Source: Gammaproteobacteria bacterium
GTDB taxonomy: Bacteria; Pseudomonadota; Gammaproteobacteria; Pseudomonadales; Pseudohongiellaceae
Direction: 5' to 3'
DNA: 7,043 bases
Assembly: GCA_016762995.1 (NCBI GenBank)
Contig: JAESUT010000155.1
Span: 3,975 to 11,017 of the forward strand
Part shown: piece by piece, positions 1 to 6,060 of the stretch
Position numbering within the stretch: the stretch's first letter is position 1
How the letters are laid out: every line of letters begins with the position of its first letter
The notes under the pieces: model-generated
What the model saw: only the letters and a program-made list of their open reading frames with translations
Database searches by the model: none
What the model was told of the DNA's origin: nothing
Made by a program: the position numbers and the translations under genes

Positions 1-1
1 T

Positions 2-160
2 TGGCTGCGTGAGCGGATGACAGCGAATGGCCTTTCTTCTTCCCAATTGATTCTACAAGACGATGGCCTTGAGGACGCACAGCGATCGCGGCGCGTCGAG
101 TTTGTTGTGGTTACGGACGCCGAGAAGCGCCTCTCTACGATTCTAGAAGAAATTCGCTAG
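2..160 (+). CDS. OmpA-family protein, C-terminal fragment (5' end outside window)
   Basis: This is the last 52 codons and stop of a gene that begins upstream of the window. The reading frame is open from base 2. Near its end it reads RSRRVEFVVVTDAEKRL, the conserved terminal strand and following helix of the OmpA/MotB peptidoglycan-binding domain, whose members typically finish with an (R)RRVEF motif after a Gly/Asp/Glu-rich loop (here LQDDGLEDAQ). In this family the domain anchors a membrane protein to the periplasmic cell wall. Which kind of OmpA protein this is cannot be seen: the N-terminus that would show an outer-membrane barrel, a lipoprotein signal or a MotB/ZorB-like single transmembrane helix lies outside. 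The stop codon overlaps the ribosome binding site of the next gene, so the two are very probably co-transcribed. Calling it ZorB-like is inference from that neighbour only. Confidence 0.75.
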   Translation, partial: WLRERMTANGLSSSQLILQDDGLEDAQRSRRVEFVVVTDAEKRLSTILEEIR

Positions 161-162
161 GA
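159..162 (+). promoter_or_regulatory. Ribosome binding site supporting the GTG start at 171
   Basis: AGGA lies 8 bases before the GTG at 171 and shares bases with the TAG stop of the OmpA-family gene. It supports GTG as the true start and suggests translation of the two genes is coupled. Confidence 0.6.
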
Positions 163-170
163 ACGGCGCT

Positions 171-821
171 GTGAAACTACCTGACTTCAGAGACTTTCAA
201 TCCTTCAATGAGCTGCGTGAGAAGATTGGCACGAAAGAATTTGGCTTCTTCGAGTTGTTCGATCCGGTTATTCATCTAACTGGCAGCGAGCGTTCGGCGT
301 TGGAAAATCCAGGTATGTTACTGAGGGCAAATGAGCTGCGAGTGCTGCCAGATAAGACCCTGGCTATCAAGAATAGTCGCGTGCTGGCGTATATCCCCGA
401 TGAAACTTGGTATAGAAACCATAGAGAATATCCCACCTATCATATTGCTTGGTGTTCACGCCTAGATGCCCAGTTGGCGGAGCACCCCGTGTTGGAATAT
501 CTCGTTACTACAAAGATGTCGGATGACTACAAGTTGTTAAAAATTCGCGGTCGCGGTGAAATATCGTTGTCAGAATACGGGCTTGTGGTCTGTAAGCATT
601 GTTTACATACGCTACGTTATAGGGACTTTGATGAATTCCGTAACAGGCGCAGAGGTTATAGTCAGAAAGTGTTGAACGAATTTAGTCTCAAAGATTTCTA
701 TCGTTTCTATCCGCAATACCCTCTTAGTTTTGGCAAGTCGGCACTGACCGAAAAGGTGGAGAGAGCGAAGAGGGAGGCTACGCCCGATTCGCCCTTGGAT
801 ACCGAATCTTCGTTAGATTAA
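171..821 (+). CDS. 216-aa protein with His/Cys putative zinc site; possible relative of HNH-linked proteins
   Basis: The function is not known. It is a soluble-looking protein with no signal peptide or membrane segment, starting at GTG with a good ribosome binding site. It has an N-terminal region with NELRVLP and SRVLAYI segments (about residues 54-75), then HIAWC (H91, C95), then CKHC (C141, C144), then a FSLKDFYRFYP segment (171-181) and a charged, Ser/Pro-rich tail. H91/C95 plus C141/C144 could form one zinc-binding site. From memory, the order 'RVL.YI ... YH.A.C ... VCK.CL ... FSL..F' resembles the N-terminal half of proteins that carry a C-terminal HNH nuclease. No HNH motif is present here, and the gene stops where that domain would begin. 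It follows an OmpA-family gene by 10 bases, an arrangement reminiscent of Zorya type II (ZorA-ZorB-ZorE, where ZorE is an HNH protein). Existence as a gene is well supported; the family link is tentative. Confidence 0.8.
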   Translation: MKLPDFRDFQSFNELREKIGTKEFGFFELFDPVIHLTGSERSALENPGMLLRANELRVLPDKTLAIKNSRVLAYIPDETWYRNHREYPTYHIAWCSRLDAQLAEHPVLEYLVTTKMSDDYKLLKIRGRGEISLSEYGLVVCKHCLHTLRYRDFDEFRNRRRGYSQKVLNEFSLKDFYRFYPQYPLSFGKSALTEKVERAKREATPDSPLDTESSLD

Positions 822-872
822 GTGGCTAGGAAGTGCGAGTTTACACTTGTGTTGTTGAGCTGGCTGAATAAC

Positions 873-2201
873 TCAGCGGCTGCGTTGTTCAAGGAGGCCG
901 GTGTCGACGCCTTGGATTCCCACCATGGCCAAGATGATGAGGAAGGAAGTCTGCGGCCCTTCATGGGAATTCGTTGGCACGAACCACTCATCCGGAGAGT
1001 GTGCACCACCACCATTGCCACCTCCGGCGATTGTTATTGCTGGAATTCCCATTGACATGGGGACATTGGAATCGGTGCTAGAGATACTCAGCTGTTGTAG
1101 TTCAATACCAAGCTTGTCGAAAGCAAGGGCTGCCGCCTGAACTAGTGACTCTTCTGTAGCGGTTCGTCCTACCGGCCGGTCTCCGATCAACACAAAATCC
1201 ACGCTAATCTCGCCGTTTCTCCAGCGTGCGTTCTCTTCATTCACGGCTTCCAGAGCTGCTGCCTTGGCACGTTCTTCTAAGAGTGCCAGCTGTTCCCGGT
1301 CGTTAGATCGCATATCGAGAGCGAAGACTGCATCTGCTGCGATTGAATTAACTGACGTGCCACCGGCTACCGTTCCAACAGTGAATGTAGTTTTCGGGAA
1401 GCTTGGGGTTTCCAAGTCGGCTATCTTATTGATAGCCCTACCCATGGCATGTATCGCGCTTGCTAGGCCGAATGCGCCGAAGGAGTGTCCGCCAGGCCCA
1501 CTAAATCGAAACTCGAAGCGTCGGCTGCCGGTGCCGCCAGTGGTAATGCGCCGAAGTCGAACGCCATCGATCGAGACGAAGCCATCGATCTCAGGGTGGT
1601 CGCGGAAAATCGCTTTGATTCCGCGCAAATCCCCCCTGCCTTCTTCACCCACGTTTGCGGCAAAGATGATATCGCCATGAGTCTGAATTCCTGAATTATT
1701 CAGCGTCTCAATTATGGAAAGCATGGCAGCAAGGCCGCGGGTGTCGTCACCTATGCCGGGGGCATAGTAGCGTCCTCCACGTAGCTCGATGCTGGTATCC
1801 ACGCCTTCAGGGAATACTGTGTCTAGGTGGGCGGCTATCAGGAGGGTTGGCCCGTCGCCATTGCCACGGCGAATTCCAATTGCGTTGCCTTCACTGTCGA
1901 TATAGGCGTCTTCCAAACCGCGGTCCTGCATCAATGTTAAGTAGTAAGCAGCACGTACTTCTTCCTTAAACGGAGGTGCAGGAATCTCGGTTAGTCGAAA
2001 CTGTTCCCGAATCATCTCTGCTTCTCTGGCTTCTATTCTTGTTAGAGCTGAGGTAACACGCGGGTCGGAGGAAATGGCATCGAACGAGGTTCGAACTGCG
2101 CTGTCGATGGGAACTACAGACTGCTGTGCCAACACCGATGAATGGAACGTGCTAAGCAGTGCTGCGGCGCCAAGAGCGCAGAAGACAGTCTTTATTTTCA
2201 A
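873..2201 (-). CDS. Exported M20-family zinc metallopeptidase
   Basis: A 442-aa peptidase likely to act outside the cytoplasm on small peptides or amides. A Sec signal peptide is clear (MKIK, then a hydrophobic core, cleavage likely after SSVLA at about residue 25). M20 two-zinc motifs appear in order: AAHLDT (H125, with D127), GIGDDTRG (bridging D152), GEEG (E186 catalytic, E187), SIDG (D212) and GGAHSPDEW (H401). The PGGHS motif at 236-240 belongs to the dimerisation (lid) domain. The overall pattern is closest to PepT-like and M20/M25/M40 metallohydrolases; the substrate cannot be told. The start is TTG at 2201: GGAG lies 6 bases before it and it opens exactly at the signal peptide. The upstream ATG at 2330 would overlap the preceding DUF1232 gene by 113 bases and bury the signal peptide. 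It follows the DUF1232 gene by 16 bases and is probably co-transcribed with it. Confidence 0.9.
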   Translation of the reverse strand: MKIKTVFCALGAAALLSTFHSSVLAQQSVVPIDSAVRTSFDAISSDPRVTSALTRIEAREAEMIREQFRLTEIPAPPFKEEVRAAYYLTLMQDRGLEDAYIDSEGNAIGIRRGNGDGPTLLIAAHLDTVFPEGVDTSIELRGGRYYAPGIGDDTRGLAAMLSIIETLNNSGIQTHGDIIFAANVGEEGRGDLRGIKAIFRDHPEIDGFVSIDGVRLRRITTGGTGSRRFEFRFSGPGGHSFGAFGLASAIHAMGRAINKIADLETPSFPKTTFTVGTVAGGTSVNSIAADAVFALDMRSNDREQLALLEERAKAAALEAVNEENARWRNGEISVDFVLIGDRPVGRTATEESLVQAAALAFDKLGIELQQLSISSTDSNVPMSMGIPAITIAGGGNGGGAHSPDEWFVPTNSHEGPQTSFLIILAMVGIQGVDTGLLEQRSR

Positions 2202-2207
2202 GGATAA

Positions 2208-2211
2208 CTCC
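2208..2211 (-). promoter_or_regulatory. Ribosome binding site deciding the TTG start at 2201
   Basis: GGAG on the - strand lies 6 bases before TTG at 2201 and just after the stop codon of the DUF1232 gene. Together with the signal peptide that begins at this codon, it decides against the far-upstream ATG at 2330. Confidence 0.65.
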
Positions 2212-2217
2212 AGATTT

Positions 2218-2784
2218 TTAAAATATTCGCATACGAAGGCCGCGGCCTCCGGTACGTAAGGCGCGACGCTCGCGCATACGCGCGTGAAGCGTTGCACGTT
2301 TGTCAGAGATCCAATCTTCACGTCCGACATGGGGGTCTATGCCCTTATTTTTCCTGCGATTTTCTTCAGAAATGCGAAATTGGCAGAATTCCTGATACAT
2401 TTTTATCTCGGTTCTAAGTTCTTGAACGATGATCTCCGCATACATGGCATCATCTAGGAAACCGATTCCGGGAATATGATCAGGGATCAAGTCGTCTGGA
2501 TCGACGAAGTAATAAAGTGCCCCGCGAATACTCTGCCTCTCTGCTTCCGTAAGTTTCCACTCTGCATCCCTAATCATATTCAGTAGGATTTGTAATTTGA
2601 GGATTCGGTCGTGCACGAACTGTGGCAAGTTACCGCCCGTCGCGAGCTCGATCAGCTCGGAGGCCTTTTGCTCGATGGCCTCGGCACTTTCTTGGTTGTT
2701 GACGGCGAGCTTGCCCTTGTCGATGCTTTCCTGAAATTTATGCAGGTCGCTGTCGCTGAGGGTGATGGTTATATCGAACGGCAT
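2218..2784 (-). CDS. DUF1232 (YkvA-like) protein
   Basis: A 188-aa protein carrying the DUF1232/YkvA signature YFVDPDDLIPDHIPGIGFLD at about residues 92-111, close to the family pattern 'D.DLIPD.IPg.G.lDD'. The family has no agreed biochemical function. Many members are short and hydrophobic, but here the motif sits in a largely hydrophilic protein, with an N-terminal acidic/helical region (1-80) that includes a Gln/Glu-rich stretch. A strongly basic tail (about 163-188, many Arg) could bind nucleic acid or acidic lipids; this is inference. The ATG start has a GGGG-type ribosome binding site about 9 bases upstream and a plausible promoter just before it. It is the first gene of a two-gene unit with the exported M20 peptidase. 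I see no signal peptide. Confidence 0.8.
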   Translation of the reverse strand: MPFDITITLSDSDLHKFQESIDKGKLAVNNQESAEAIEQKASELIELATGGNLPQFVHDRILKLQILLNMIRDAEWKLTEAERQSIRGALYYFVDPDDLIPDHIPGIGFLDDAMYAEIIVQELRTEIKMYQEFCQFRISEENRRKNKGIDPHVGREDWISDKRATLHARMRERRALRTGGRGLRMRIF

Positions 2785-2813
2785 TGTCTTTGGCCCCTGT
2801 CTTCAAAATTACC

Positions 2814-2843
2814 CTTATACGGCCCATCTAGGCTTCTTGTTAA
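2814..2843 (-). promoter_or_regulatory. Putative sigma70-type promoter for DUF1232-peptidase unit
   Basis: On the - strand, TTAACA (+ strand 2838-2843) and TATAAG (2814-2819) are separated by 18 bases. Each matches 5 of 6 positions of the TTGACA/TATAAT consensus. Transcription would start near 2807, giving a leader of about 23 bases before the DUF1232 ATG at 2784. The site falls in the only sizeable gap between the two - strand gene blocks. Prediction by eye only. Confidence 0.5.
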
Positions 2844-2864
2844 TCCCACTGCTAACCGAGATCA

Positions 2865-2889
2865 GCAGGGGGAGCTTAGTGTGCCCTGC
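2865..2889 (-). repeat. GC-rich inverted repeat downstream of the chorismate mutase gene
   Basis: GCAGGG (2865-2870) and CCCTGC (2884-2889) form a perfect 6-bp stem around a 13-base loop, 32 bases beyond the chorismate mutase stop on the - strand. It lies upstream of the putative DUF1232 promoter, where a transcription terminator would be expected. There is no run of U after the stem on the - strand, so it is not a convincing intrinsic terminator. It may be a weak hairpin that pauses polymerase or protects the mRNA 3' end, or it may be chance. Confidence 0.3.
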
Positions 2890-2920
2890 GAAGCAGAATT
2901 GTTCAATACGGGATGGCTTG

Positions 2921-3496
2921 CTACTGTTGTATTCGGACTTCAAGCATGGCATCGAATAGGGTGTTTTTTTCTGAGTCAGCGAGTAATCGGCTTTGCAGTG
3001 TTCTTGTGAAAAGGCCGCGATTCTCTTCTTCTATTGGATATCGGCTTTGTAGGTGCGCGGCGAATAATGTGACGATATCACTGCCTAGTCGATCCAGTGC
3101 CGGGCGTAGTTCCGATTGAAGGTTTATCTTTCGGGTAGATATCTCGCGAGTCAACGCCTCAGCCTTGTAGCGGTACTGTATCGCTTTCGCGGCGTCTATT
3201 TGGGCAAGGAAAAAGCGCTCCATCGAATTCGGATCTAGTCCATGGCTTACTGCGAGCTTTTTAGCATCGCTTAGAACAATTTTTTCGCGTTCTATATCTT
3301 CGACTGGAATTTGGTTTTGTGCCTTGAATAGAGCGACATCCTCCATGTATCCCAACCTTTCATCTATGGCTTGGAATAAGGAGAGAATGGGTGCAGATTC
3401 GGATCCTTGGACTGCACTCGAAAAGATGAATGCGCAAAACATCATTGCAAGGGTCAATGGTGGAAAGAGAGATTTCTTGGTTTTCACTCTGCTCAT
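2921..3496 (-). CDS. aroQ: Secreted chorismate mutase, AroQ gamma class
   Basis: Converts chorismate to prephenate, the branch step to phenylalanine and tyrosine, but outside the cytoplasm. The 191-aa precursor starts MSRVKTKK followed by a hydrophobic core and likely cleavage near AVQG/SES (about residue 31). The mature part shows the all-helical AroQ fold: FQAIDERLGYMEDVALFK, IPVEDIERE, then FFLAQIDAAKAIQ. R47, K58 and R70 have the same spacing (11 and 12) as the active-site Arg49, Lys60 and Arg72 of the secreted Mycobacterium tuberculosis enzyme; Q107 falls where that enzyme has Glu109. The C-terminal half (about 110-191) corresponds to the second helical part typical of the gamma class. 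The ATG at 3496 was preferred to one at 3550, which would overlap the preceding gene and precede the signal peptide. It starts 10 bases after the CDP-alcohol transferase stop, so it is the last gene of that operon. Confidence 0.88.
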   Translation of the reverse strand: MSRVKTKKSLFPPLTLAMMFCAFIFSSAVQGSESAPILSLFQAIDERLGYMEDVALFKAQNQIPVEDIEREKIVLSDAKKLAVSHGLDPNSMERFFLAQIDAAKAIQYRYKAEALTREISTRKINLQSELRPALDRLGSDIVTLFAAHLQSRYPIEEENRGLFTRTLQSRLLADSEKNTLFDAMLEVRIQQ

Positions 3497-3506
3497 GATG
3501 GCGAGC

Positions 3507-4046
3507 CTATTTGTCTTTCTGCAGTAGTGGTGCGATAGCACGATCAACAATGGAGGCGAGGGTGGAGACCGCTAAAGCATAGTTGATGTAGACAATTGAT
3601 AGATTAAAAATATCCTGCACTTGCTCGAATATAGGAAGTCTAGAGCTAGCAAGCAAGACGATAGGCACGAAGTAAAAAATGCCGTTCCAGCGCCCGAGGA
3701 AACTCATACGGAGTTGTTTTTGTTTGAATAAATAGTAGGAATCGAATACGTATTGCGAGAATGCAACGACTATCAATAGTGGCAGTAAAATGCTCGACAG
3801 GCCGATTGTTGAAAGCGCAAACAAGGCAGTTGTAACGAAAATGAAGTCCGTGCCATGGTCGAATAACATGCCTCTAGCAGAAGCTGTCTTGAAGGCGCGG
3901 GCTACCTTTCCATCGAAGTAGTCGCTAGCGATGGCGATGACAATTAGCGCTAATAAGAGCCAACTCGTGAAAAGTGATGCATTTGCTATTGCCATAGCTA
4001 CTGGAATAACCAGTAGCAGGCGAATAGCGGTAAGCAGGTTAGCCAT
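3507..4046 (-). CDS. CDP-alcohol phosphatidyltransferase family membrane enzyme
   Basis: Transfers a phosphatidyl (or related) group from a CDP-linked lipid to an alcohol, or the reverse arrangement, at the cytoplasmic membrane. The 179-aa length is normal for the family (PgsA, PssA and relatives). The full catalytic signature D-x2-D-G-x2-A-R-x8-G-x3-D-x3-D is intact: D42, D45, G46, A49, R50, G59, D63 and D67. These Asp residues bind the divalent metals and CDP. About six hydrophobic segments are visible (roughly 3-20, 25-41, 66-80, 84-101, 122-135, 147-168). The acceptor alcohol (glycerol-phosphate, serine, inositol-phosphate or another) cannot be told from the motif. Its ATG overlaps the stop of the upstream membrane-protein gene by one base (TAATG), implying translational coupling with it. 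Confidence 0.9.
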   Translation of the reverse strand: MANLLTAIRLLLVIPVAMAIANASLFTSWLLLALIVIAIASDYFDGKVARAFKTASARGMLFDHGTDFIFVTTALFALSTIGLSSILLPLLIVVAFSQYVFDSYYLFKQKQLRMSFLGRWNGIFYFVPIVLLASSRLPIFEQVQDIFNLSIVYINYALAVSTLASIVDRAIAPLLQKDK

Positions 4047-5047
4047 TACTTGCCGAACAGATCCCGTTGGGCTTTGCGCCAGAAGACGAGTCCTATGGCC
4101 GCATTGAACAGTATGAAGAAGTTATGCTGAACGAAACCGAATGCTGCCATCTGGCCTTCATTTTCAGGGAATAGGATGACCCAGAATGTTATTGCTGCGG
4201 CACGCATAGGTGTGGGGACAGCTGCAGCGAAGAAAATGACCGGTAAGAATGGTAGCAAAGTCAGTAGAGACGCTTCAACACCGAACAAGTTGAGGGCTAT
4301 GGTGTAGACAACAATCGCCGCCATTAGGGCTGGTGAGCGAAGTAAAAAGAAGGCTCCGTAGTGCCAAGGTTTGGCTTGGCGAAAGGCGTGGAAGACAATT
4401 TTTTCACGGAATTTATTGCTTGGAAGGATCGCTCCTTGAAAATAGGCTATCCAAAGGATTAAGAATACAGTGGCAGCAGCGGCAATATAGGGTATCAATC
4501 CGAATACTTCCGGCAGAGAATCACCGCCGACGGCGAAGCCAATAGTCGCCCATACCAACAAGTAATAAACTTCGCAGAACATCACGAATAACATAACCGA
4601 GCCAACTTCCCAGCCAGGGATCTTATCGCGCTTGTTAAGGTAGTAGGCCATGGCGCCCTTACCGATCTGCTCATTGAATATAGAGATGATGTAGGCGCTG
4701 GCACGGATCGGCATAATGTCTTTGTATTTGATATCAGCCACAAACCAATTTAGTGCTTTTGTTACCACTAGGGTGTCTATTGCGAAGTAGAAGAGAGAGT
4801 AGCAGACCATTAGTGCAAGCCACGGTATCCAATTCACTGTAGCGAATACCTGTGTCATATATTCGATGAGGCTAAGCCCTTCGCGAGCAGCTGCGCCGTC
4901 TAATCGGTAATAAAGATATGCGAAGCAGAGCGCGGTAAGAGCGAGAAAAAGGACGCGCCCAATCAGGCTGGGTTTTTTCTTGCCAGGTGCTATGTCTGCC
5001 GCGGGCTCTGTTGTTGCTTCTGGATTGTTTTTGGTTTCTTCGCTCAT
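4046..5047 (-). CDS. Polytopic membrane protein resembling the lysylphosphatidylglycerol synthase TM / flippase-like family
   Basis: A 333-aa inner-membrane protein. After a hydrophilic, Glu/Pro-rich N-terminus (1-28, ending GKKKP) there are about seven to eight hydrophobic segments, roughly 29-47, 73-94, 113-125, 150-174, 185-205, 233-254, 260-278 and 303-323. The segment around NEQIGKGAMAYYLNKRDKIP (125-144) and the following helix resemble the 'G.G....Y.L.r' region of the UPF0104/AglD/LPG-synthase transmembrane family, whose members flip or elongate lipid-linked substrates. There is no soluble aminoacyl-transferase domain, so it is not a full MprF. The family call is a resemblance judged by eye. 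Its ATG overlaps the SDR stop (ATGA) and its own stop overlaps the CDP-alcohol transferase start, which suggests a shared lipid-related role. Confidence 0.7.
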   Translation of the reverse strand: MSEETKNNPEATTEPAADIAPGKKKPSLIGRVLFLALTALCFAYLYYRLDGAAAREGLSLIEYMTQVFATVNWIPWLALMVCYSLFYFAIDTLVVTKALNWFVADIKYKDIMPIRASAYIISIFNEQIGKGAMAYYLNKRDKIPGWEVGSVMLFVMFCEVYYLLVWATIGFAVGGDSLPEVFGLIPYIAAAATVFLILWIAYFQGAILPSNKFREKIVFHAFRQAKPWHYGAFFLLRSPALMAAIVVYTIALNLFGVEASLLTLLPFLPVIFFAAAVPTPMRAAAITFWVILFPENEGQMAAFGFVQHNFFILFNAAIGLVFWRKAQRDLFGK

Positions 5048-5943
5048 TTGTTTTTCTTATGCTCCAAGATTTTTTCCAGAGTTTTCTGTAGGGGGGTGAG
5101 AGTGATCTTCAGCTCGCCATCTGCGTTATTAGCTACAACTTCATCCATCGTAATCACATCGATTACGGTAGGCGTGATGCCTCCTCCTTTGATGCGGGAG
5201 CTTATGGCAGCAACTAACTTGGCTATGACAATAGGGACGGATCCGATCTCAACATTGTTGTTCATCATCGATGCTACCTTCTGAATGAGGTCGCGATAGC
5301 TGATGGGCTCTGGCCCTACCAATTCGTATAACTTCGCATCACTGGAGTCGCCATTGCAGCAATTTAAGATGGCCTGATTGAGGTCATCAATGTCTAGTGG
5401 GCACATGGAGTATTTTCCGCCACCTAGAATCTTCGTCTTGGGTTGCGTGGCCGCGCCAATCATAGCACTGGCACCTGCAGTATTAGGCCCAAGCAAGATG
5501 GGTGTTCGAATGATGCTCGCCGCAAGGCCCGAATTTCTTACCAGTTCTTCAGCTAAGCCCTTCGAGCGGAAGTAGGCATTGCTAGAATCTTTATTGGCGC
5601 CGATTACGCTGATAAAGACCATGTGTTTGGCGCCCAGTTGTTGAGCTGCTTTTACTACGGCTTCAGTTGCGTCGACATTTGCGCTGGTGTAGCTGGTATT
5701 TTTATCCTCGATGAGAATTCCGGCGAGATGCACGATACAATCTGCTCCCTCCAAGGCTGCCGCCAATTTGGCAGGGTCCTGATAGGAGATGATGCGTGGA
5801 TCTACCTGCGGCGAACTGGGCAACGATTGCATGGCGCGGTCAGAGCGAACTCCGGCGATAACGTTAATATCAGTCGCGGAGACGATATGCTTCAATAGGT
5901 TTAGGCCAACACTGCTGTTAGCTCCAGTAATAGCTATTTTCAT
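5044..5943 (-). CDS. Atypical SDR, NDUFA9-like NAD(P)-binding protein
   Basis: A 299-aa Rossmann-fold protein of the extended/atypical short-chain dehydrogenase group. The N-terminal MKIAITGANSSVG (dinucleotide-binding Gly motif TGANSSVG at residues 6-13) follows the start directly. Other landmarks are GADCIVHLAG (67-75), a Ser at 112 in FISVIGA, Y124-x3-K128 in YFRSKGLAEELV, and YELVGPEPISYRDLI (206-220), a pattern common in NDUFA9-like and sugar-epimerase-like members that act as isomerases, reductases or non-catalytic NAD(P)H binders. The substrate is unknown. The ATG at 5943 is preferred over the one at 5979 because it begins at the Rossmann strand; its ribosome binding site is weak (AGGA 14 bases away). 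It is the first gene of the tightly packed SDR-membrane protein-transferase-chorismate mutase run and lies 117 bases after cofH. Confidence 0.88.
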   Translation of the reverse strand: MKIAITGANSSVGLNLLKHIVSATDINVIAGVRSDRAMQSLPSSPQVDPRIISYQDPAKLAAALEGADCIVHLAGILIEDKNTSYTSANVDATEAVVKAAQQLGAKHMVFISVIGANKDSSNAYFRSKGLAEELVRNSGLAASIIRTPILLGPNTAGASAMIGAATQPKTKILGGGKYSMCPLDIDDLNQAILNCCNGDSSDAKLYELVGPEPISYRDLIQKVASMMNNNVEIGSVPIVIAKLVAAISSRIKGGGITPTVIDVITMDEVVANNADGELKITLTPLQKTLEKILEHKKNK

Positions 5944-6060
5944 TCTGAGTGTAATTTTCCTGATTGCTGTGCCGTCCAAGGGGTACGATCCCGTGGTGGA
6001 TTCAGATCAATAGTTCGGTGTGAATAAATATTTGTGCATGCATCAATGGCTCGAAACTCG
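5944..6060 (-). other. 117-base gap between cofH and the SDR gene
   Basis: An AT-rich part (about 6010-6045) contains the 8-base palindrome TGCATGCA at 6035-6042 and TTGATG/TTGATC hexamers, but no -35/-10 pair with acceptable spacing and match. I see no intrinsic terminator. It may hold a regulated or non-sigma70 promoter for the SDR operon, or simply be an untranslated spacer within a longer cofH transcript. Confidence 0.35.

Noticed and set aside
863..877. GCTGA-ATAAC-TCAGC hairpin at the convergent gene junction, considered as a two-way terminator
   Set aside because: Only a 5-bp stem, no T-run on either side, and it overlaps the peptidase stop codon; not enough for a terminator call.
822..1055. 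77-codon + strand frame directly after the 216-aa gene, checked as a possible frameshifted continuation (missing HNH domain)
   Set aside because: The translation shows no HNH-like residues and most of it is antisense to the peptidase C-terminus, including the conserved zinc-ligand region.
1563..1589. Direct repeat GCCATCGATC (two copies 17 bases apart)
   Set aside because: It encodes the two Ile-Asp-Gly turns of the peptidase (EIDG and SIDG) and is explained by coding sequence.
1264..1680. 138-codon open frame on the + strand opposite the peptidase gene
   Set aside because: It lies wholly antisense to strongly conserved M20 sequence, has no recognisable domain and no clear ribosome binding site; it is a shadow of the peptidase gene.
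2961..2967. Run of seven T (A on the coding strand) near the 3' end of the chorismate mutase gene, considered as a frameshift or terminator site
   Set aside because: The gene reads through it intact (Ser-Glu-Lys-Asn-Thr), and there is no stem before it.
2611..3009. 132-codon + strand open frame running across the DUF1232 start, the intergenic gap and the chorismate mutase end
   Set aside because: It is antisense to two convincing genes, shows no family motif, and its frame would cover the predicted promoter.
6035..6042. TGCATGCA palindrome in the cofH-SDR gap, considered as an operator
   Set aside because: A single 8-base palindrome with no second copy and no recognised regulator consensus is expected by chance.
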